Shown here one piece after another: positions 42,070-51,252 of a stretch of 64,000 bases of DNA. Below the pieces are notes generated by a model, which was not told the DNA's origin, made no database searches, and saw nothing but the letters and a program-made list of their open reading frames with translations. The stretch covers positions 62,001 through 126,000 of the forward strand of contig JAPPIG010000118.1 of NCBI GenBank assembly GCA_028820635.1, in the 5' to 3' direction. The first letter of the stretch is position 1. The number at the start of each line of letters is the position of its first letter. This DNA is from Candidatus Poribacteria bacterium. Its GTDB lineage: Bacteria; Poribacteria; WGA-4E; WGA-3G. Position numbers and translations under genes: made by a program.

Positions 42070-42291
42070 CTATCTACCGTTATCGTAGCGTGGGCGATAC
42101 TCCATCGTGCGCGGCTTCACTTTCCGCTGACGCTTTAGTTCGATTCTTCGGCGTTTTTCGCTCGGTTTTTCATAAAAACTTCGTTTTTTAATTTCGGTGA
42201 CAACACCCGCCTTACCACACATTTTTTTAAAACGAGCGAGTGCCCTATCAAAGGATTCGCCTGAATCGACCGTAACTTCAACTTGAACCAT
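42070..42291 (-). CDS. rpsU: 30S ribosomal protein S21
   Basis: The ATG at 42291 is chosen over the upstream in-frame start because GGGAGG lies 9 bases ahead and the product then begins VQVEVTVDSGESFDRALARF, the normal S21 start. The 73-aa protein continues KKMCGKAGVVTEIKKRSFYE and ends in the basic stretch KPSEKRRRIELKRQRKVKPR, as in other S21 proteins. S21 helps mRNA binding on the 30S subunit. Confidence 0.95.
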   Translation of the reverse strand: MVQVEVTVDSGESFDRALARFKKMCGKAGVVTEIKKRSFYEKPSEKRRRIELKRQRKVKPRTMEYRPRYDNGR

Positions 42292-42324
42292 GTTTACAAT
42301 CCTCCCAACATATATTATCATAGT

Positions 42325-42353
42325 AGTATATCATATCTTAGGACAGATGTCAA
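42325..42353 (-). promoter_or_regulatory. Promoter of the rpsU-dsRBD operon
   Basis: TTGACA (42348-42353) and TATACT (42325-42330) are 17 bp apart on the minus strand, 34 bases ahead of rpsU. Confidence 0.8.
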
Positions 42354-42372
42354 CTTTTTTTGGCTATCAGTT

Positions 42373-42476
42373 CCCTCTTGTAGAAGCGACCTCCTTGTCG
42401 CGACCGTTCCTCCGATATCGCGACCAGGAGGTCGCTCCTACAAGAGGGAATCGGGCTTACAATGCCCTCCAACAAG
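42373..42476. repeat. Composite palindromic repeat
   Basis: CCCTCTTGTAGAAGCGACCT (42373) is inverted against AGGTCGCTCCTACAAGAGGG (ending 42448), with CGCGACC...CGCGACC in the loop. It is followed by a half-copy of the TTGGAGGG family. A decayed GTAGGTCGGGTAGAG-type relic follows near 42506-42530. Confidence 0.7.
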
Positions 42477-42598
42477 AAAATCAGGACTAAATTGATGTCT
42501 ATAGGTAAGCGAAGCGAAACCCAACTTTTCTGGTAGTTAACTCATTGTAGTTCCAACAACTAATAGCTGAGCACTTACAACCGAAAGCCAATTCCATC

Positions 42599-42627
42599 TT
42601 GACAAAACCGACAAATTTCGCTATCAT
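42599..42627 (+). promoter_or_regulatory. Promoter for the TauE-like gene
   Basis: TTGACA (42599-42604) and TATCAT (42622-42627) are 17 bp apart. The -35 box overlaps a TTG that otherwise looks like the first codon of the gene, which argues that translation begins further on. Confidence 0.65.
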
Positions 42628-42667
42628 AAACCGCACAATAACCGTTGAACCTATCAGGAGAAACCTT

Positions 42668-43426
42668 ATCTACGAAATAATTATCTTATGTTTTGGGGCA
42701 TGGTTAACAGGCGTAAGCAAAGCAGGCTTCGGTGGCGGCATCGGCATGATAGTTGTTCCGCTCTTCGCCCAGTTCCGTCCCATCCGATATGTTCTCGGTT
42801 TGATGCTTCCGCTGTTATACTCAACAGATGTTTTTTCATTGGCACACTATTGGAAGCAGTGGCATCGCCAAAGCATCTGGCGTCTCATTCCCGGAGCCAT
42901 TGTCGGTATTGCATTTGCAAGCTTCATCTTGAAGGACATATCAGATGAACATCTAAAGAAAGTTATCGGAGGTATTGTCTGCCTATTTGCCATATTAGAA
43001 TTTTTTAGACCCCGAATAATGCAGCGGTTAAACCCAGATTCTACAGATGAAGAGCCGGTTATACGTTTCAAAACGTGGCACGGCGTGCTTGCAGGTATAC
43101 TTGCAGGAATCTTTTCAGCACTTGCGCACATGGCGGGACCGATCATCGTCATGTATCTTTTACCGCAGCGGTTAGGAAATCGTACATTTGTTGCCACAAC
43201 GACTGTGCTTTACTTCTTTATCAATCTGGTTAAGTTTCCGTTCTATTACCAACTTGGACTCTTTTCTTCCGAAATCATCATAGAGGCTTTAGTCCTTCTC
43301 CCTTTTATTGGACTCGGTGTCCAGGTCGGTGTCCATCTGAACAAACGATTTTCAGAGCGAATCTTTTCCAGAATCGTGCTAATTATGCTCTTCGCAACCG
43401 GTATACATCTATTGTTTTTTAGCTAA
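42668..43426 (+). CDS. TauE/SafE-family membrane transporter (start uncertain)
   Basis: The protein has about seven or eight membrane spans, with the family text WLTGVSKAGFGGGIGMIVVP near its start and a second conserved repeat, AGILAGIFSALAHMAGPIIV. TauE/SafE proteins export sulfite or organosulfur compounds. The frame is open from a TTG at 42599, but this is the -35 box. AGGAG at 42656-42660 is followed 7 bases later by ATC at 42668, in frame and right before the first span; this rare start is the best available choice. The downstream sulfatases could be a source of sulfur oxyanions, but this link is speculative. Confidence 0.75.
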   Translation: MYEIIILCFGAWLTGVSKAGFGGGIGMIVVPLFAQFRPIRYVLGLMLPLLYSTDVFSLAHYWKQWHRQSIWRLIPGAIVGIAFASFILKDISDEHLKKVIGGIVCLFAILEFFRPRIMQRLNPDSTDEEPVIRFKTWHGVLAGILAGIFSALAHMAGPIIVMYLLPQRLGNRTFVATTTVLYFFINLVKFPFYYQLGLFSSEIIIEALVLLPFIGLGVQVGVHLNKRFSERIFSRIVLIMLFATGIHLLFFS

Positions 43427-43430
43427 TGTT

Positions 43431-43460
43431 CCTCTTGTAGGAGGGATTTTCAACCCGATA
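43431..43460. repeat. Partial TTGTAGGAGGG repeat
   Basis: CCTCTTGTAGGAGGGATTTT followed by CAACCCGATA is half of the hairpin family seen at 8060 and 40543. It lies just upstream of the Gfo/Idh/MocA gene. Confidence 0.55.
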
Positions 43461-43481
43461 GCCAATAACGGAGTAATATAA

Positions 43482-44462
43482 ATGACATTAAAATGGGGTG
43501 TTCTCGGAGCAGGCAGCGTAGCACAACGCCGAGCAATGCCCGCCATCCAAAAAGCAACAGGCGCAGAACTGCATGCTCTCTTCTCAAGAGACGCAGCACG
43601 TGCCAAACAACTCGCGGCAGAACATAACGCCACAACATCATACAGCAGCGTTGACGATCTACTCTCCGATACGGAACTTGACGCAATCTACGTCTCAACA
43701 CCGGTCAATCTCCACTGTAAGCAGGTGATCGCCGCCGCAGAACGTGGATTACATGTCCTCTGCGACAAACCGATGGCACTCACGCCACAGGAATGTGAAC
43801 AGATGATTGATGCATGCAATGCAAACGATGTGCATCTACAGGTCTGCTTCCTCTTCCGATTCCACTCCTGCTTTCAACAGATAAAAGCATGGGTTGATGA
43901 AAATCGTCTCGGACAGATTGTACACGGCAGAATGCCGTTCCTGAAGAAATATTTATTAACAGCGAACGAGTGGCGCGCACAACCTGATAAAGGTGGAGGC
44001 GGATGTTTGATGGACCTGGGACCGCATAGTGTTGATCTGCTGCGCTATCTCATCGGTGAAGTCACGGAAGTCTCTGCATTTTGTGACAGCACAATCCACA
44101 ATTACCAAGTTGAAGAAACTGGCGGTATCCTGATGCGGTTTCAGAATGGTGCGCAAGGGTTCACCGATCTTAGTTTCTCTGTCGCGCAGTGTGATATTGT
44201 CCTTGAACTCTATGGCACAGAAGGTGCCGTATCTGTTATAAACGATGATGGCTGGAAAATCCATACATATTTTGATGGCGAAAAGCAAGTTACTGCATCT
44301 CAATACGAAGACTTGTATCAATACCAATTTGAGCATTTTGCCGAATGCATAGCAACAGGTACTGCACCGATTGCCAGCGGTAACGATGGTTTAAAGGCAA
44401 ATATTATCCTATCCGCAGCATACCAATCTGCCCGAACTGGACAAGTTATCCAATGCACATAA
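43482..44462 (+). CDS. Gfo/Idh/MocA family oxidoreductase
   Basis: The 326-aa protein opens with the NAD(P) motif GVLGAGSVAQRRAMP, followed by SSVDDLLSDTELDAIYVSTP. The family lysine-containing motif reads CDKPMALTPQECEQM (near residue 94), with D in place of the common E. The substrate domain includes GGGGCLMDLGPHSVDLLRYL, whose His is a known catalytic position. It is only distantly like the protein at 2534. Substrate unknown. Confidence 0.88.
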   Translation: MTLKWGVLGAGSVAQRRAMPAIQKATGAELHALFSRDAARAKQLAAEHNATTSYSSVDDLLSDTELDAIYVSTPVNLHCKQVIAAAERGLHVLCDKPMALTPQECEQMIDACNANDVHLQVCFLFRFHSCFQQIKAWVDENRLGQIVHGRMPFLKKYLLTANEWRAQPDKGGGGCLMDLGPHSVDLLRYLIGEVTEVSAFCDSTIHNYQVEETGGILMRFQNGAQGFTDLSFSVAQCDIVLELYGTEGAVSVINDDGWKIHTYFDGEKQVTASQYEDLYQYQFEHFAECIATGTAPIASGNDGLKANIILSAAYQSARTGQVIQCT

Positions 44463-44616
44463 AGATAGGATATCATAGATATGCCTATTTACAATGATGT
44501 CAAAATGGCACACTTTTCGCGCAACCTTAAAAAATATGGACAAATTGTCACGATTCTACACGCGTTAAAACACCATGATACCCCGTCAATAGTGAGTTTA
44601 TCTATATTCCGAAAAT

Positions 44617-44632
44617 TGGCACATATCTTGCT
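44617..44632 (+). promoter_or_regulatory. Sigma-54-type promoter ahead of groES
   Basis: TGGCACATATCTTGCT matches the -24/-12 consensus TGGCAC-N5-TTGCW, with GG at 44618-44619 and GC at 44630-44631, exactly 10 bp between them. No CIRCE element or clear sigma-70 promoter was seen in 44463-44726. Control by RpoN is therefore likely, but no activator gene is nearby. Confidence 0.6.
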
Positions 44633-44641
44633 ATAGTTAAG

Positions 44642-44698
44642 AACGTATACAATTATTTAGTCGGGTTTACAAAAATTAAACAGAACCCGTAATACGTT
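44642..44698 (+). promoter_or_regulatory. 5'-end stem-loop of the groES leader
   Basis: AACGTAT (44642-44648) pairs with ATACGTT (44692-44698), and inside it CGGGTT (44662-44667) pairs with AACCCG (44684-44689). A transcript from the sigma-54-like promoter would start at about 44643, the base of this stem. The ribosome-binding site AGGAGG is 12 bases beyond it, so it is more likely a stabiliser than an RBS-masking thermometer. Confidence 0.45.
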
Positions 44699-44726
44699 AA
44701 TAACCCATTAGGAGGGAATTTTAGAT

Positions 44727-45017
44727 ATGGCACTTGTACCCCTTGGCGATCGAATCCTCGTCAAACGTTCCGAAGAGGATGAACAGACAACCAGTGGCGG
44801 GATTATCATCCCAGACACCGCCAAAGAAAAGCCTCAAGAAGGCGAAGTTATTGCGGTCGGTAAAGGCCGTATACTTGATAACGGCGAACGGCAGGCTGTC
44901 GATGTTGAAGTCGGCGATAAAGTCTTATTCGCAAAATATGGCGGTACAGAAGTAACTTACGATAACATTGAATTTCTCATCTTGCGCGAAGATGATATCT
45001 TAGCCAAGGTTAACTAA
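44727..45017 (+). CDS. groES: Co-chaperonin GroES
   Basis: The 96-aa protein starts [20 protein letters not shown], with the [16 protein letters not shown] mobile loop and roof that contact Gro[19 protein letters not shown] and the last strand [12 protein letters not shown] are normal. AGGAGG lies ahead of the start. It precedes groEL by 20 bases. Confidence 0.97.
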   Translation: MALVPLGDRILVKRSEEDEQTTSGGIIIPDTAKEKPQEGEVIAVGKGRILDNGERQAVDVEVGDKVLFAKYGGTEVTYDNIEFLILREDDILAKVN

Positions 45018-45025
45018 ATAAGTAA

Positions 45026-46663
<1,638 letters not shown>

Positions 46664-46673
46664 TACAATAGAT

Positions 46674-46720
46674 TATCTCATAAATAGTAACAGACTCAGT
46701 CTGTGGGTAGGGTTTATGAG
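46674..46720. repeat. TATCTCATAAATAG hairpin element
   Basis: TATCTCATAAATAG (46674-46687) is inverted against TTTATGAG (46713-46720), just after the groEL stop. The same 14 bases form the ends of the element at 53485-53631, so both belong to one small repeat family. Confidence 0.55.
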
Positions 46721-46737
46721 AAAAATCTGGTTATAGA

Positions 46738-46777
46738 AAGCAAACGGGCAGATTGAATATCTGCCCGTTTGCTTTTT
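46738..46777 (+). terminator. Terminator after groEL
   Basis: AAGCAAACGGGCAGATTGAA followed by TATCTGCCCGTTTGCTTTTT forms a 15-bp-arm hairpin with a T-run. Confidence 0.9.
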
Positions 46778-46854
46778 ACCGACCTAAAATGTCATGTTAA
46801 GAATAAAATGAAAGAAATACCAACTGATTGCTGACAGCTGATAGCGAACAGCCA

Positions 46855-48042
46855 CTACCCTAAATACGCCTCACAAGCCTGCAACACCTCCGACACAGCA
46901 ATTGTGTGCATACAAGGCGATGTCCCATCCGGTAGTGCTTGACACGCATATTCAAACCCCAAATTAAGGCACGGACTACATGGTAAAGTTGCCTTAAGAC
47001 ATGTCGCTTTATCTGTCCACGGACCCCACTGGACCGAATTCGTCGGTCCGTGGAGTGCGATCACTGGTGTTCCCGCTGCCGCCGCGAGATGCATCGGTCC
47101 ACAATTCCCACTAATAACCAGATCAGCGTGCACAAACAACGCAGTGAGTTGATTCACCTGTGTTTGTCCAGCAAGACATACCGTCTCACATTCCGTACGT
47201 TTTGCTATCCATTGTGATACTGCTACTTCATCCGGTGCACCAGTCAAAACTATTCGTGCGTCGTAGCGAGATGTTAGCGTATCAGCCAGCGTCACATAGC
47301 GTTCGCGTGGCCAACGCCGACGCGGTTCACCGCGCCGACCCGCCTCTGGATGTAGCACAACCAATGGTGCAGAGGGATCTATCTGTTCTTGTGCTAACAA
47401 ATTCTGACACCATTCGTGCTCTGCTTCGCCAACCCAAACCGCAAGTGTCGAATCTTCTGTGCTACATCCCAATTCATGTGCAATGCTAAGAAAGTTAAGA
47501 ACTTCGTGCTTTCCTGGAATATGTGGGACGGTATCGGTAAATAAATAATGTCGGTATTGATTCACAGCACTAAATCCGATCAGACGAGGTGCTCTCGTCG
47601 CATAAGCAAGGATCACACTAAACCGAGACCAATGCTCCAGATCAATCACCCAATCAAAATGCTCCTGACGAAGCATCCGAATTAATTGGTAGAGAGGATA
47701 ACGGAACGGGATACGTCTGTCAATATAGGGACATCTTTCTAAATATGAGAGATTTGTTGCTGATGCTAAGAACGAGAGTTCTGCCTGTGGAAAACTTTGA
47801 TGGATAGTGCGAACGGTAGGAATTGCCAAAATTGTGTCACCCAAGGCGGAGAGTTGGATGAACAGAATCTTTTTGGGAAGGTCTGTAGGGAAGTCGGTTT
47901 CGCTCCGCGAACCTAATCCTCGGTTAGGTGATTTCACTTTCCTATTCAGAAAGTTTCTAATAATGTTGATCAGAAATAAAAATATGCTGATCGGGATGCC
48001 AGCGTATCGGTCAAAGAATTTTTGGAGTCGATTCGACTGCAT
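46855..48042 (-). CDS. Glycosyltransferase family 9 (heptosyltransferase-like)
   Basis: The 395-aa protein has KILFIQLSALGDTILAIPTV near residue 52 (nucleotide-sugar-binding start of GT9) and the C-terminal block ADLVISGNCGPMHLAAAAGT. A signal-free N-terminal membrane segment (GIPISIFLFLINIIRNFL) may tether it. GT9 enzymes add heptose or related sugars to LPS cores. It follows two lipoproteins and a sulfatase-like gene with 8-base spacing and is probably the last gene of that operon, hinting at surface glycan processing. Confidence 0.9.
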   Translation of the reverse strand: MQSNRLQKFFDRYAGIPISIFLFLINIIRNFLNRKVKSPNRGLGSRSETDFPTDLPKKILFIQLSALGDTILAIPTVRTIHQSFPQAELSFLASATNLSYLERCPYIDRRIPFRYPLYQLIRMLRQEHFDWVIDLEHWSRFSVILAYATRAPRLIGFSAVNQYRHYLFTDTVPHIPGKHEVLNFLSIAHELGCSTEDSTLAVWVGEAEHEWCQNLLAQEQIDPSAPLVVLHPEAGRRGEPRRRWPRERYVTLADTLTSRYDARIVLTGAPDEVAVSQWIAKRTECETVCLAGQTQVNQLTALFVHADLVISGNCGPMHLAAAAGTPVIALHGPTNSVQWGPWTDKATCLKATLPCSPCLNLGFEYACQALPDGTSPCMHTIAVSEVLQACEAYLG

Positions 48043-48050
48043 TCAACACA

Positions 48051-48734
48051 TTACGGTGTCGCCTTAGCGTAACCGTACAACTCCATCTCCGCAATTTTAG
48101 CGGGTGCTTTTAGGGAGCCATAGAGCTTGTAGACTTGTCGTCCACGGCGCACTTTACCATCGGCTGTAACTTCATTTTCCCTTTCAAGCTTTAAGTTTTT
48201 GCGTTTTCGTGCGGCATCGTCCGTTGTTTTCCGAACAACTAATTTGACACCATTAGTCGTAACTGAGCGTTTGAGACGAATATCTATGATTGGCTCTTTA
48301 TTGCTACGCTGCTCATGAATTTTATCCCATTCTCCCATTGAATCGAGCGCCATCAATTGAAAATCTTGCAGATTTGACGAATAGATGACGATCCGAAAGA
48401 GCCTTTTTTTATTTGGCAGATAGATAATTGCTTCTGAAGGCAACTTCATATCAACCACTAAATCACCAGAACTTTTCTTTTCTTGTGACTGCCCCACAGT
48501 TTCAAGATTACCGTCAATGATAACAGGGACATTTGACTTTACCCCTGGCATGGTCGCGTAGTTCTGGCTCCACTGTTGTCCAAGAGTACACGCAGACATC
48601 ATTAGAATCACTCCAAGTAGAGGCATCAACGCATAAACCCGCATCCCTATAGAGCAAGTTTTCTGTGTCTCGCTACATCTAAAAAAATAAGATTGCTTAT
48701 TTTCATCCGCTGTTTGATTTTGTGTCATATACAT
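48051..48734 (-). CDS. Lipoprotein, hypothetical
   Basis: The ATG at 48734 overlaps the previous stop as TGATG and has AAGGAG 6 bases ahead, giving 227 aa. A 30-residue polar stretch precedes a lipobox (LMMSAC) near 49; the internal Met31 (MRVYALMPLLGVI) would give a more ordinary signal peptide. The mature part is beta-rich: RIVIYSSNLQDFQLMALDSM, then TTNGVKLVVRKTTDD, then IAEMELYGYA, a discoidin-like pattern also seen at 1828. Function unknown. Confidence 0.7.
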   Translation of the reverse strand: MYMTQNQTADENKQSYFFRCSETQKTCSIGMRVYALMPLLGVILMMSACTLGQQWSQNYATMPGVKSNVPVIIDGNLETVGQSQEKKSSGDLVVDMKLPSEAIIYLPNKKRLFRIVIYSSNLQDFQLMALDSMGEWDKIHEQRSNKEPIIDIRLKRSVTTNGVKLVVRKTTDDAARKRKNLKLERENEVTADGKVRRGRQVYKLYGSLKAPAKIAEMELYGYAKATP

Positions 48735-49762
48735 CAATTTCTCCTTCGGTTTTTAGTCCTTAATTGCTGAATATATTCCAAAATGTTCGATTTTTCTAAT
48801 TTGCGTACTTTAAACTTTAACTCTTTAAAGAATGGGACAAGGTCCTCTCCTGCTGCTTTACTGATGTAATACACAAGAAAACTCGTTGGCATATCATCTC
48901 CCAATTTTTGATGTAATTGATCAGCTTCCATTAACGCGAAAACCTTGATGTATAGATCGTTCCCGTACTTTTTGCGAAGTTCCGACACAACCGTGTAGGC
49001 ATAACTATATCGCCATTGGGTCAATGGGCCGGATTCTGCATGTCCTCCCCAATTTTCTAATTCGTTGAAACCGTCCAGATCAAGTTCCAGACTGCGTTTA
49101 AGGTTATCAAATTTCGGATGTAAACCACCTTTTGCATATTCCGTCTGCATCAGCACCGCGATACCTTCCGAAAACCACGTCGGTAGAAAGTAGATATTTG
49201 TGAATGCATGTGTTAACTCATGCACACGGACACCATGCTTTTCATACATCATCATCGGGAAATCCATTCTAATACCTGTCACATATTTGATATTAGGAGC
49301 ATAACGATACTCGGTTGTTGTGAATGCGGCCAGGGTTGTGCCTTGAAAAACTTGATGTAGTGTTACGTGAATTTTATGTTTCGGTTTAAAACCGAAAATT
49401 TCATACATCACATCGTAAAGACTCTCCATATAACCCAGAGCACTCTGTGCGAAGATAGCTCGTTCCGCTGATTCATCAAACGCGTCTGTAGCCAGCAAAT
49501 CTTTGGCAAAAGTCAGTGTATAGTGGTCGCTTACGCCATGAGGGTTGTTTGCAATCGCGTCCGGATAAGGATCAATCTTCGCATCTGACGGTGACAGCAT
49601 GAGTTGGTCAGTATTTCGCTTTCCAAGGAGACGTTCCTCTCTCCGTTGCTGTGCCTCTTGTAGTGCAGTACACCCATAAAATATAAACCCTATCATTGTG
49701 AGAATGAGGGCAATTTCTATTTTCTTTCTGTTTACATGCAAAAAACGAGTTATAGTTTTCAT
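48734..49762 (-). CDS. HELTH-motif metallopeptidase lipoprotein
   Basis: The 342-aa protein has a lipobox (FIFYGC) near residue 31, so it is membrane-anchored outside the cytoplasm. The zinc motif HELTH follows VHELTHAF near residue 181, and the third ligand Glu is in TWFSEGIAVL about 18 residues later, as in M1/M48-like peptidase-MA families. The start of the catalytic part, YALGYMESLYDVMYEIFG-like ALGYMESLYDVMYEIFG, resembles this group. A role in trimming surface or periplasmic proteins is inferred. It is coupled to the next lipoprotein gene by TGATG. Confidence 0.82.
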   Translation of the reverse strand: MKTITRFLHVNRKKIEIALILTMIGFIFYGCTALQEAQQRREERLLGKRNTDQLMLSPSDAKIDPYPDAIANNPHGVSDHYTLTFAKDLLATDAFDESAERAIFAQSALGYMESLYDVMYEIFGFKPKHKIHVTLHQVFQGTTLAAFTTTEYRYAPNIKYVTGIRMDFPMMMYEKHGVRVHELTHAFTNIYFLPTWFSEGIAVLMQTEYAKGGLHPKFDNLKRSLELDLDGFNELENWGGHAESGPLTQWRYSYAYTVVSELRKKYGNDLYIKVFALMEADQLHQKLGDDMPTSFLVYYISKAAGEDLVPFFKELKFKVRKLEKSNILEYIQQLRTKNRRRN

Positions 49763-49824
49763 TTTTCTCTCTTTTAGATGATCGTTTCTTCTGGGAGTGT
49801 TTGTAATCTCAAGATCAGAAGTTA

Positions 49825-51195
49825 TTATGGCAGCGGCACAGCTTTTGTTTTATCTCCAATCCGCCGCATTGTGATTTCCTGTTCAACTGTCGGGTCTGGC
49901 AGCCCTGTTTCGGCTAACCGCTGTTTCAAGAAAGCGTCCATATCGTTTTTTAATTGTGCAACAATGTCATCCGCTTCTTCAGCCAAATTATAAATTTCAT
50001 CAGGGTCTTCCTCAAGATCGTAGAGTTCAATATCGGGGGTATTATAGACAGCAGGCGTGCCGCCGGTCTCTACAATCAGTTTCCACTTTCGTGTCTGCCA
50101 TCCACGCTTTTTCATCCACCCGCATTCTGTCAGATAGATTGCATCGCATGAACCGTCATCTGCGCTATTCTCAACCAAACTGCGAAGGCTTGCCCCTTCC
50201 ATCTTTTCGCGTTTTTCCAAAGCACTTTGCCCAGCATAATCTAAAACAGTCGGCGCAATGTCCTTCAGAGAAACTAACCCATCAAGCCGCTGTCCTTTCG
50301 GAATAATCGCGGGGCAGTGCATTACCAATGGAATATGGCAATTCGTTTGATACAATCCGTGATGGTCATACCAAAGTTCGTGTTCATCAAGTTCTTCACC
50401 GTGGTCAGCCGTAATTACCAAAAGCGTTTCTTCCATCAGCCCACAATCCTGTAAATACTGAAAAAGTTGCGCCAAAGATGCATCCATATAAGCAATTGAA
50501 GCATCATATTGCGAATTCACATACCTACGGTCTGTCCAGAGGCGTTTTTTAGCGAGATCATCAGGATCATCTGGATCGGGTTTGCACATCCACTGCCGAA
50601 AATAATCTGTAAACGGTTCACATGCATAGACAGCATCCATACTCCGATTGTTCGGATCGCATTCATCACCACTATAAAACATCCGTTCAAATGGTAGTGG
50701 TGGTAGGTAAGGCGTATGCGGATCCCAATAGTGAAGAAATGCAAACCACGGTTTATCCTGCGATTGTGCAAGTTCCAACAGTTCTATCGCTGTTTGATTC
50801 ACAGCTTCAGCTTTTCGTGCGTTTCGGTAGCGCGTTTCCCATTGATAACCGCGATACTGATTTTCTGGAAAACCGCGTTGAAACCAACGTCCCAAATTGT
50901 CTGCTGCTACAGTAAAATAACCTGCTTCGCTTAACAATTCTGGGAGAGTCTTGATGTTTTCAGAAAGGTTTAAACGTCCACCTTGTGTTATAATTTGGTG
51001 CGTCAACACATCTTTTCCAGTAAACATTGTTGTATGTGCTGGATGCGTAGGGATATGTGGACTAATACAGCTTTCAAAAAGGGTCGCATCTGCTACTAAC
51101 GCGTCAAGATGTGGGGTTGTCAGGTGAGTATGTCCATAACAACTCATACTTGACGCGCGCAGCGTATCTAATGAGAAAAGGATAATATTACGCAA
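49825..51195 (-). CDS. Sulfatase-fold hydrolase lacking the formylglycine cysteine
   Basis: The 456-aa protein has the alkaline phosphatase/sulfatase fold: NIILFSLDTLRASSMSCYG at the start (metal Asp10), TADHGEELDEHELWYDHHG near 263 with metal Asp and His residues, and LYDLEEDPDEIYNLAE at the end. At the nucleophile the motif reads T-H-P-A-H (residues 50-54) where sulfatases have C/S-x-P-x-R, although the following TTMFTG is conserved. It therefore cannot be a formylglycine sulfatase; a phosphoester or other hydrolase using Thr50 is possible. Confidence 0.85.
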   Translation of the reverse strand: MRNIILFSLDTLRASSMSCYGHTHLTTPHLDALVADATLFESCISPHIPTHPAHTTMFTGKDVLTHQIITQGGRLNLSENIKTLPELLSEAGYFTVAADNLGRWFQRGFPENQYRGYQWETRYRNARKAEAVNQTAIELLELAQSQDKPWFAFLHYWDPHTPYLPPLPFERMFYSGDECDPNNRSMDAVYACEPFTDYFRQWMCKPDPDDPDDLAKKRLWTDRRYVNSQYDASIAYMDASLAQLFQYLQDCGLMEETLLVITADHGEELDEHELWYDHHGLYQTNCHIPLVMHCPAIIPKGQRLDGLVSLKDIAPTVLDYAGQSALEKREKMEGASLRSLVENSADDGSCDAIYLTECGWMKKRGWQTRKWKLIVETGGTPAVYNTPDIELYDLEEDPDEIYNLAEEADDIVAQLKNDMDAFLKQRLAETGLPDPTVEQEITMRRIGDKTKAVPLP

Positions 51196-51252
51196 AACTC
51201 TCCTCCACGGAGTTTCCTAAAATGCCACACCGTCAGTGGGTTGAAGTTGCAG

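Noticed and set aside
44511-44600. GACAAATTGTC palindrome upstream of groES considered as a CIRCE or repressor site
   Set aside because: It lacks the CIRCE arms (TTAGCACTC) and its short arms can occur by chance.
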